A stretch of 64,000 bases of DNA, from assembly GCA_002633005.1 (NCBI GenBank), contig NMRA01000012.1, forward strand, positions 335,479-399,478, in the 5' to 3' direction. Positions 11,501-23,500 of this stretch are shown in pieces. Under the pieces are notes generated by a model, which saw only the letters and a list, made by a program, of their open reading frames with translations, was not told the origin of the DNA and made no database searches. Position 1 is the stretch's first letter. Every line of letters begins with the position of its first letter. The position numbers and the translations under genes are program-made. The DNA is from Phoronis australis (lineage: Eukaryota; Phoronida; Phoronidae).

Positions 11501-14500
11501 CTGATGGCCCCCATAGAAAGAAGTGTGAACTGATGGGGCTACCCTCATTGTAAATATTACTTTAAATAAATAAATTGTTGAGAAATATGACATAATATGT
11601 ATCTATGCATCAACCATATTATGTGCTAAGTATGTGAATAGTTACCAATTATCAATAACCTAAAGATTAGTCATTTAGATGTTTGAAAACAATCATGTTT
11701 ACACATGTAAACAATCATGTTTACACATGTAAACAATCATGTTTACACAATTTGTTACTATGCCGACTCCTTAATTTGATGGAAAACTGCAGACTTAAAA
11801 TTTCAGCAACAAAACTTAATTTTACCTCATTACACATTTGCTACAGAAGGACCGGTAATACATGTCCACCAGACATGCCATTGCTTATTAACATAAAACA
11901 CAGTTAAAGGAATTGTCTACTACTCACACTAGGAGATTTCACGAATCAAAATATGAGTTTCGAGTGTCACCTAATGCTTATGTTTATGATTGAGTTTCAA
12001 TTTGTATCTATAGCCTACGCCCATGCCATGCACAGTTGGTGCCAGCGATTTCTAGTACACTTATTGAGTCTTTCACGACATCCACTCTCATAATTACTCC
12101 ATGGGTTCAAACTCGTCAGAAAACCATTTTTAAAGGGGCATTTCATGGCTGCTTCTTCTTTTTTGTTCCCTTCCATGCAATTTAAGTCTTCAGTTTTTCT
12201 GGGCAAAGTCCTCCACCCATCGGAGTAACGATGGACCCTACAGCACCTCAGGCCGAGGATCCGGTGCCACCTCCGTCTGAAGAACCACAGGACGAGCACC
12301 ATACCATTGGATATCCGTTTACATAGCCATGATGTGTAGAATGCATGCGTGTCTGTGGGATGGGTAAAATGGCCATAGAAGGTCCTCTCTTGTCCTAAGT
12401 GAACATGCTCCATCTTCATGGCAGCTAACAGTTTTGTTTCACCGTATATTTCTAAGCTGGTTGCCTTCTATGGCTGATGAGCCCAGACTGGCCATGTTTA
12501 ATCTGCGAGTTGTCCTTCTCGAACCTGACTTGCTGCCCAGTAGTGTTTTTACATGGTAAGGGAGTTGGTCTTACACCCAACCCTAGTGTGGCCCTCAGGA
12601 GTTATAGCATGTATGTTGTCTTAATATCAACCTTTCGACCTGCCCAACATAGATGACCCTACCAGGAGTTTGTAAGCTCCCACTGGTAAAACTCTAGAGG
12701 TCACAGAGATATGCAACCTGTTCCACGATAAGGCATACAACCCAGGAACAGAGTGGATGTTTAACTGTCAATGTTTAATTCCTAAGTGATGTGCATTAGA
12801 CTATAAAAATATTATTACCATATTCATCATGTTGCACAAGAGAGTTGCAGCCTCCACTGCGATCACCACCAACTCTACCCTCTGGCCTCTCTACCAACTC
12901 CCCCCACCCGGCCCCCCAGTCATCAGCAATTTCTGATTCCCCCCAGTCGTCACCAATTCAACCCTCTGGTCATCTTTGATACTCTGCTGTCTGAATTTTT
13001 TCTTGTTTTGTTGAATTTTCCTTAGTTTTTGCTTGAATCTGGGGTGCAGCCAATATTGCCCTCTAACTTTGACCAGAGCTATGAAACAACAAAATATGTT
13101 GTGCTTTTATAATTTTCTTACCAACTGCCAATTCTACATGTCTGCCAGACATTCTCTAAAATCACGGTTGACGACTTTTCCAGTTAGATGCACTTTAAGT
13201 ACTCGACCATTTGTCTAGTGAGGTTTATCTCCACCCATAGAGGGCTTGATTACGACAGCGGGAGTTGCTTGTTTAAGTATGCACTGAGTCTGATTTTGGA
13301 AAATCACTTTTCTTGCCCGATAATGTCCCTTTAAGGACTGTAGTTGAGATTACTGCCTCCATTGTGGATGTAGTGCTGGTGTGTCTTCCTTGTTTTATCT
13401 ACACACATCTTCAGCTTTTTGCTGTCCATGATAGCACTGTTTTCTTTCCTGGACAATGATTGGCCTGTAATGAACCTACTTATGTGGTTTGGGACCTCAC
13501 ACATTTTGTAGTGGAATTTCTTGACAGACATATTGCCTTTGTGATTAGACTAATCACACTGTAAGTGGTATCGGAATATGACACCTTGGCATCACTCACT
13601 CTCTGGGTTGGTTTTACCTTGAATTGCCCATTCTGAATTCATGTGTTTTAATAATAATCACTGTGTCAGAAATCCTGTCATTTTAATCTAGGTGGAAGGC
13701 TACTCTGTTACAGTCTATTCTAAAAACTGAATCGTTATTCTTGTGGGTGGTCCTTTAAACTGGCTCTTTTTGTGGAGGAGTCTTAAATCCAGTACCAGCA
13801 AGACATTTGATATATGTATATGTTGCTCTTTGGAGTGCTGCAGCTGCAGAGAAATGCAATATCCACTTGACCTGACTTGAATAAAAATAACACTGGTTGT
13901 GCTTAATGATAGGTGGGTGAGCACTGCTCTTCTCCAATAACTGTCTGCCATTGGTTAATAAACTATTCCCTGCAACTATAACCTCACTAAGTAATGTGTG
14001 AAATACTGGGTTATTTGGTGTAATATAATGAATGCAGATGTTATTTATCTTAGCTGGGTGGCCCTCCATAAGGCTCTTTCATACTGACTTAACTCTGGTC
14101 TGAGTGGATAGTTGACATAAACTGTGGTAGTTAACAGACTTCAAAATAAACAGTAGGTCAGGCTGTTGTCATGAAGTAATCGCAAGGTAGCGTGCACGCT
14201 AAGATTTTTTTGATATGACAATTTGGGAACATTTACATGTGCTAATTGACATAAAACTTATTTTTACTTGGATTGGTGATTATTCGAGCAAAATATAAGC
14301 AACTATTAGTGATGATACTACCCTTTAATTGTTGACGATAACAGTGGCACCTGGCAATAACTTCGATGGGACCAAAGTTGACCGTTCATACTCTACCGCA
14401 GCGTCGAAGCTCCACTGTTAAATCCACCTGTTTACTGTGAAGTTAAGTGGCGCAGTGGCGCAGTTAACTTCGATTCAGGACCGAAACTCCCCAAAACATC

Positions 14501-17500
14501 GATGCGTTGACGTTGGTATAAAAGGTCCTATAGACTCGTGGTAATTGCAAGAGCTAGTGTGATCACATTCTTCATTTGTATAATGCATGGCACAAAGACT
14601 TGCATCATCTTGGTTTTATACGTTTTTTCGTCTATAGAACGCTGACCAATTTCCAAAATTGAGCATTTTCACTTTTCAAAGGCTTGTTACATTGTTGAGC
14701 ACACCCATAGTTTCTCAAAAGATTTTCTTGAAAATACCAAAGAGTTTTATTTTTACCTACTTATTGTTAATGAAGGCTATAATTTCACCCTGCCAGCCTA
14801 TTGTGTTATCTTGAATTGTTTGTGTATGAGCCAGCAACTTGAGTCGCAGGTAATGCATACATGTGCTATTTTTAAATTCGGTATTTTTGATAGATTGGCC
14901 AAAACTCTGAAACGTGTTCTCAAGTCGCTGATTGCTTTGATGTTGTTGTTGATTATACAAATAATATCTTATCGTGGCTAGGAGCATTATGCTAACGGTT
15001 TTGTGAGAGTAAAAAGCCTAATTCAGTTTTTGTCTTAGGTAGCTAAATGGCGAAATGCAGGTTTAATTTGAAAAATGTTAATTTCACGTTAAACTTTTGG
15101 TATTATAATTATAATGTTAAATGATAGTTTCTTACATCAAGTTTCCCCAATAACATTGCACTAAACATGAGAATAGACTTTAACATAGATGTAGACATTT
15201 TTACATAATTTGCAGAAAATGACAAGTTTGCATTAGTAAGCTCTCATCTCAGGTGATGCAACTGAACTTATTTCACAATCACAACATACTGGTAGTAACA
15301 TAATAGACATTTAGTGAAATGCAGCAGGCCAATCAGGATCTTGAAATTGGCACTTTGGAGCTAGACAACTTTTGCATTCTTTTGTTACACTTTTTGAGTT
15401 TAAAATGCTAAAAAATTATGTTGCTAACTTTCAAGTTTTTGTTATTTCGGTGCAAACACGAGGGATATCAAAATGATGCGTTGAAGAAAAAAATTAATGA
15501 TATGAGTTTTGTGTAAAAGCCAAAATGGTAAAATTGGAGGTACTGAAAATCCAGGAAATCGATAAACTGGACTATTATTATAGCAGTTGAAACATTAAAC
15601 GGACACCGTGCTATGAAATTTTAGTGTCCAATCTTTTCTAAAAGATTCCAATTATTGATTTAGTTAGAGGATGTAAATTTCACATTTTTGCCAGAGGTAC
15701 CTCCGTTTTAAGTGGCTGTAACAGAAAAACGAATGTGGTGACCCTCGCTTTCTTTTGCAGATTTGATAGCAGGTAAAGTCCCTATTTTTTAAATTCAACA
15801 ATAAACCAAACCTGTGTAGAATGTTTAAAATTATTTTGTTTCCTCCTCTACACTTATAGGTACAAATAATAAAGTTGTCACTTGAAGTTCTTGGTATTCA
15901 TTTGCTAAATAATCCTTGCAAAGAGCTACTAGTATGTTTGTGGCAAATACTTCTGTCATTATGTCACTGTTCCCTTGTCATACAATTTACATTATTGTGG
16001 TGTGTTTACACCCAATGACTACAAGTTTGACTTTCAGTGTACTCTATGTCTCTGTTCATCCGGTCTTGGGCCTGTACCACTTCTTTTAGTATGTAATGAA
16101 ATGACAGAAGATGCTGTTGTTTTAAAGTTGGTGTTGGAACTGTGGACTTGGTCATTCATTCTGATTCAAGTGATACACTACAAGACAAGCCTAATCAGAC
16201 AAAATACCATTTCCCCTTCTTGACAATTCTGTTGACAGGAAAAATGACTGGTAATAACTATTATGGCGAGGAGGCAATGTTGCCTTGTGGGATTAATATC
16301 CACTTCCTTTACTCATGGTTGTGGGTTCGAGTCCCGCTGGGGCACATTGCGAGATCCTAGAGTCAGGTCTCTAACTCCTCGGCTTGGTTTTAAGTTTATA
16401 TTAATCGAGCATAAAAATGGTTCCATGTGATCAGTGCAATGGGCCCACATGAGCGACCTGCGCACGTCTGCTACAACATGTACCTGTCCAACCTCCATCA
16501 GTTTTCGTTATTATGGCAGGGAAATTTTAATTACAAAATGGTTAGCTACCTTTCTAACTTTCCTGTTCATTCGTTACTATCCCCGGTCGTGAGGAAAGAC
16601 CAGCCATCATGACTGGGAATTCTGGGTCATTTTGTCTGAATAGTGTTGGCTTGCGCTGTCAGTGTTGATGATTAGAGATGTCTCCAATGAAACATGTGAC
16701 AACCAGCATACCAATGAAACTGGATCATAGGACTTGTCAATGTCGGTTGGTGTCAAAACTTGAAATACAACCCGGAGTTTTTCTCTAGTTGAATAAAAAC
16801 GAGGTTAATTTCCATATTTTGGATCTTAACACAAAAGTCACATTTAGACCCTAATGAGGAGAAGGGCAGACATAGAGAATGTGTTTTACAGATAAACATG
16901 TACATGTCAATTTGTTTCCGTAAACCTAGCTTCCTTGTTTTGTACTAGCCCTTCCTCTGATGAATCTTATCANACAAATATTAAAGTTGTCACTTGAAGT
17001 TCTTGGTATTCATTTGCTAAATAATCCTTGCAAAGAGCTACTAGTATGTTTGTGGCAAATACTTCTGTCATTATGTCACTGTTCCCTTGTCATACGACTT
17101 ACATTATTGTGGTGTGTTTACACCCAATGACTACAAATTTGACTTTCAGTGTACTCTATGTCTCTTTTCATCCGGTCTTGGGCCTGTACCACTTCTTTTA
17201 GTATGTAATGAAATGACAAAAGATGCTGTTGTTTTAAAGTTGGTGTTGATACTGTGGACTTGGCCATTCATTCTGATTCAAGTGATTCACTACAAGACAA
17301 GCCTAATCAGACAAAATACCATTTCACCTTCTTGACAACTAATTCTGTTGACAGGAAAAATGACTGGTAATAACTATTATGGCGAGGAGGCAATGTTGCC
17401 TTGTGGGATTAATATCCACTTCCTTTACTCATGGTTGTGGGTTCGAGTCCCGCTGGTGCACATTGCGAGATCCTAGAGTCAGGCTTGGTTTTAAGTTTAT

Positions 17501-20500
17501 ATTAATCAAGCATAAAAATGGTGCCAGGTGATCAGTGCAATGGGCCCACATGAGCGACCTGCGCACGTCTGCTACAACATGTACCTGTCCAACCTCCATC
17601 AGTTTTCTTTATTATGGCAGGGAAATTTTAATTACAAAATGGTTAGCTACCTTTCTAACTTTCCTGTTCATTCGTTACTATCCCCGGTCATGACCAGCCA
17701 TCATGACTGGGAATTCTGGGTCATTTTGTCTGAATAGTGTTGGCTTGCACTGCCAGTGTTGATGATTAGAGATGTCTCCAATGTAACATGTGACAACCAG
17801 CATACCAATGAAGCTGGATCATAGGACTTGTCAATGTCGGTTATTGTCAAAACTTGAAATACAACCTGGAGTTTTTCTCTAGTTGAATAAAAACAAGGTT
17901 AATTTCCATATTTTGGATCTTTAACACAAAAGTCACATTTAGACCCTAATGGGGAGAAGGGCAGACGTAGAGAATGTGTTTTACAGATAAACATGTACAT
18001 GTCAATTTGTTTCCGTAAACCTAGCTTCCTTGTTTTGTACTAGCCCTCTGATGAATCTTATCATAATCTCACTCTGTCTGTTGCAGTTTCAAGTACATAC
18101 AACACTTCCCCATTCATCCAATCATAATGTCCTGCTGTTTTGACTATATTTCCCTAAGATCTCATGCTTTCCTTATCTTCTAGCTATCCCCATTACAGTC
18201 AGTAACATCTTGGTATTTCTGTTACAGTTTCATGGTATTCCCACTGACAACTACTATGCAGTGGCGCCTCACCACTCGGGCGTGTATCCAGTCTTCGAGC
18301 CTCTATACGATGCGTGGAAGAAGATCTGGGGAATACAGGTGACGAGTACAGAGGAGTACCCCCACCTTAGGCCAGCCATAGGTCGGAGGGGCTTTATACA
18401 TCAGGGTATCAAGGTAGGCAGATGAAATTTGCATGGCCCTTATGATGTCTTCTTTTATTGAACTAGATGCATTTACTTGAAGAAAGGTCTTATATCACTT
18501 GAAATTGGAGAAGTTTGGAAGTGGCCCCTGTTATACACATAATGTGTTCTATACAGGCCACTGACTGCAGCTGTCTTTTGCGTTGACTGTTTTTTCAGAA
18601 TGACGGATGTAGCGATACTATAGAATCATTATACACACGAGCATCGCATCTTGCGCACGAACCACCTATGAATCATGCATACGAACCCAAAAATCACGCA
18701 TACGAACAAAAATCATCTACACGAACACAAAATCATTCACACACGCAATGAATCACAAGTACGAATACTTTGTCGTTTTGTGGATCGTGCGTATGATTAG
18801 GATGCTCGTCTGTATGATTGTGTTCGTTTGTGTGATTTTTGTTGTTCGTATGCATAATTTTTGGGTTCGAATGTATGATTCATGAGTTCATAGGTGGTTC
18901 GTGAGTAAGATGCGATGCTCGTGCGTATAATTATATGGTTCCCCTGAGATTGTGTAGCTTGAATTCGTAGTTTGTAAGTAGTCCTTCATGTATGCAGAAT
19001 TTATTATGCGAAGAATCGTGATATCTATAATGTGGACTGTATCTTGTAATGTCATGATCTTTTACCTGCAGGTGCTACCGCGTCAGACATGTGGTCTGTT
19101 CACGCACACAATATTCATAGATAAGTACCCTGGAGGACGTATACGACTAGAGAACAGTATTAGAGGAGGCGAGCTGTTTCAAACCTTCTTGTTCAACCCA
19201 GTGAGTTAATGGTTACCTTTTGAATTTTTACTTTTCATTTGGCATTACTCTACCTGGTGTGAAACAGTGCAGAGCTTTTAATGGCTGCGTTTGAGTCACT
19301 CTCCGAGGCCAACCATGACATCTGATTGGTTTCCAGTGGCCTCTGCAACTTGGGCACAGGAACTTACCAGATGTTTTCGCCTTTTGACTTGGGGGACACA
19401 GTGTACCTTAGGGGAGTAAATTAGGTGCAGCAATTTTGTAAATTCATACAAAATTCTACAATATTCAGTACAAACTCACCATACCTGAATGTTAAAGTTT
19501 TCAACTTCTTGCTAATTGTTTGATGTTAATGTTTGTACGTATATAGTCTGTATGCATTTTAATGGAGATAGGCAGACTTGAAAACTTCTTCACAAAGACC
19601 CTGTTGATCGATAACAGGGGTCTTGTGAGTTTTAGCTGTGGTGTTTTGTGCAGTGGGCCCAACCACAAGTCCTGCGCACATCTGATGCACTGCCAAAGAA
19701 TCAGATCACCTGCACTCTTTTTGTACGCGTGTTATCATTTGACAGCTAGGAAAAATGAGAAATTTCATTTCAGGTTTGTTCTGTTTATTAAAATCCAAGT
19801 ATATTTTCTTATACTTTTGATCGAACTTTTGTGCGCTCACAAAAAAAAATTGTAGCGTAAGTCAGTATCCCTCCCATCTGTTTCCTTCGGATGTTGTGTT
19901 GTGTTGGTGACACACTTGTGTTTTTACTATCCTTTGTTCAGATCAATATCTTCATGACCCACTTGTCAAACTACGGCAATGATCGCCTGGCGCTCTACAC
20001 ATTTGAAACGGTTGTCAAGTTTGTGCGTTGCTGGACCAATCTACAACTGAGGACTGTTCGCCCACTCCAGCTCGCTCGCATGTATTTTGACAATTACCCT
20101 GATGAGGTGGATCCCGTGTGGTCGGTGAGTGACACCTAGTGGTCATGTGTGAAGGCAGTGGAGTATAGTGGTGTGCATATCTGTCTTATTCATAAAGTTG
20201 CAAGTCCCCTTAAGATCTAAACTTTAGAGCGCAATGCTAGAACCCTGAGTCTTTGTGCTTGATTTAAATTGTGCCGATACTGTTAGGTGGCCATTATAAT
20301 TGTTATGGACTTTACCTGAATTATTTTGTAGCGCCTGTCTAGTAGAATTGAGAGAATTTAGCTACTTCGAAACTCTTTGTCCAACTAGTTTGTATTCATG
20401 GAAGTTTAGAGGATGTTATTAAAATCAGCAGCTGTGCACAACAGCCCAGTTTCAACAAAATTCATTTGCTGAGTATTTTAGAAAGTTGTTGAGAAAATTA

Positions 20501-23500
20501 AGCCGAGTTCTCTTTTGCAGGCGCCTTGTGTTGACTCCAGGCACAGAAACATTTGGCCCATTAATAAAACTTGTGATCGACTTCCCCATTTCCTGGTTAT
20601 AGGGCCCCAGAAAACAGGTCAGTTGCCCTAAGATTGTCATCCAGTATTGTAGGCTGTGATCAGACTCATTGACTCCTCAGAAAAATGTAGTTTTGATCTG
20701 GTGGATTTTGTTGCGGCTCAGCAACACAAATCATTTGTTGAAGTTAACGGCAGTGATATTCTTGTATGCAGTGGTAGATATGCCATTTCAGATTTTCCTT
20801 TGATGTCTCTAAGTCACTGACCATAATTATAAACATTTTCAAAAGTGTACTTGGTGGAGAAGCAAAGGTTTAAATTTACAATTCCTTAAAATGTCTGTGT
20901 ACGTTATGGTCAGAGAGGGGGAAAGTCAATGTTTCGGGAAATTCTCTTTATGGTGTGAAGAATGTGCCATTTTCTATGGTTTTAGAAATGACTTCCCATT
21001 TAAATAAAACGGCAATATTTATTTTGTTGTTTTTTCTCTATTTTTTGTAATATGCTAATCTTCAACTCTGTCATTGAAAGTTGAGAGTTTTACTTGATAC
21101 AATATTTCATCCCCTCTTCTGATTATTCCAGGATCCACAGCTTTGTACACATTCCTAACACAGCATCCAGCAATAAGGAGCAACTTCCCCAGTCCTGTTA
21201 CTTTTGAAGAGGTTCAGTTCTTTGGTGGCCGTAATTACTACAAAGGCATTGACTGGTCAGTATCTACATCTATATTGAAGAGTCTATTTCACGTCTTGCC
21301 AAAAGTCAGAAATCTGACTACCAATAGCCAAAATTTCATTTTTTTGTCTTTTGTGTTGTTCGAATTGTCTTTTGTCTTGAGCAGAAATGGATTTCTGCCT
21401 TTTGACTTTGAGTTGCAGACAGATTATCTGACTGCTTTTCACAGACTTATTACTAGCCACAAGACCAAAGCCAGTAGACTGTGAGAAACAAGCCGCTGTC
21501 ATAGAAGTGTATGAGTATTGTTTGGTGAAAGGGCTTTGCTGCATTGGTGTGGCAGCTGCAGTGGTTGGTAGAAGTTATGTTTGCAGCATAAGTTGTGTTG
21601 TGTTGTTAAAGGCATGTAGTGTGAGTATTTGAGTTGTAAAACCAATCTGAAGCTGAATATTTGAATTGGAGTCTCAGCCGATTAGAAGGCAAGTGTACAT
21701 ATTTATTATTTATTACATTGGCATGAATGCATCACAGAATGCAATACAAAAACAATAAGTCTTATGACCTCTTGGGCTTTTAAATCTCTGTTACAAATTA
21801 AGAAGTTTCATTTGTACTTAACAGCTATTATAACTTATGGTTGAAATAGTATAGAGGTCATGCTCTAGGCCAATTGACCTATTGCAAGCTCCGCCGCCTT
21901 GCGAAAAGTCACGGGACACCCAACAAACAAATAATAAGTTTTACCCAACGTGTTATATGTCGGGTAAAATGGTGGCTTGGAAACGAAGGTGTGTCAAGAA
22001 TGCTGCGCTCTGATTGGTCAGTTGAGCCGTCACTCAAAATCCTAGTGATTGGTCAATTATTACCTAAGAAATCAAAGGCTACCATCGGTCAATTCAATGG
22101 CTGACCTTGAAATTTCATTCACAATGAATTTAGCATAATTAAAGTAGGTGTCATGTTCATGCTAAATTACGATGTCACTAGATTGGATGATCATAGATAG
22201 AGCAGTAGGTACTAAAAAGACTGGCCGACACTATTGACATGTGTTAAAGATGAGACTTAAATACAGTATCCTTCCCTAGTGATCCAAAATAAAGGGAAGT
22301 GTACAGGAAAGTTAGAAAGATTCAGTAAATTTTGAGCTGTGATTAAAGATGTGATGCTGAATAATAAAGTTTCTGAGTGTGCATATTTGTATTCAGTTCT
22401 GTTTCTACCTGTTGGCCAAATCTTGCACATGACAATTGCTGGCAATTGGTCTACTTAACATAAGTTTAGCATTTTATGATAATTTTTCTTTGAATTAAAA
22501 CTCAGCATAGGGTTCTTCGAGTCCTGTTCCTGGGGTCTAGTCTCTGTACTCGAAATTCAATGAAAATTTGCATGTCGCGCCTTTACCGTAGTCAACTTAC
22601 AAATTTGTGCTTGAATCATACACTGTGATTGGTTAAATTTCGAGTCTGAATCTGACTCCAGTCTGAGTTCCGAGATTAGGTCTTGTGCTTTGTTTAAACT
22701 GGTAAGTTTGTGTAATTTATTGTCGGTTTTTCAGAAATTTGAAATACTTGTGAAGGCAATCAAGGGTACCGTCATCCTTATCAAATTGAGAATAAACATT
22801 TTGGGGTGTCTTTTTTTACCCGTATCATGCACAAATACCACCATTTTGTCTCTGTGGAAAAGTTTCTGGCATCTTGTTTACAAAATTGTGAGTGCAACAT
22901 AATGATCACATCTTGCTACCAATAGGTACATGGATTTCTTTCCGGATCAACCTGCCAATGGCTCATACTATCTATTTGAGAAGAGCGCCACATATTTTGA
23001 CAAAGACTTTGTTCCTAAGAGGATCCACACGCTGTTGCCCAAGGCCAAGTTAATCTGTATATTGCTGAGCCCTGCTAGGAGGGCGTACTCCTGGTACCAG
23101 GTATGTGTCATCTGCATCGATTTCAGAATGCTCGCGCTTTTGCCAGAAGGCATTTTCAGTGTTTAGTATGTTTTTGTCCATCTTCACATCTTTTATTTTG
23201 TATGTTATTATTTGTTAGGGATGACCACAGAAATAACTGTTCCACTTTCTGGTGCTATACCCTGGTTTTATTTTTCTCACATTCATGTATTACCATCTTA
23301 TTTGTCTTATTTTGTGTTATCATATCTCATCTTTACTCATGTCTCTCCTTCAGTTATATGTCTTGTGTATATAGCCCAATGATCAATCAATAAATCGGTC
23401 AATCAATCCATCACCATCATTTTTATATATGTGAGCTGAGCATGATCAATCAATAAATCAGTCAATCAATCCATCGCCATCATTTTTATATATGTGAGCT

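Noticed and set aside
12015-12419. 134-codon - strand ORF
   Set aside because: No recognisable domain, splice signals or start context. It lies in an NDST intron and may be an old repeat.
14517-14526. TATA box (GGTATAAAAG)
   Set aside because: A single short match inside a large intron with no transcript or coding sequence downstream.
16321-16337. tRNA gene
   Set aside because: Only a T-arm and B box are present; no paired acceptor stem, D-arm or anticodon arm. Treated as a SINE.
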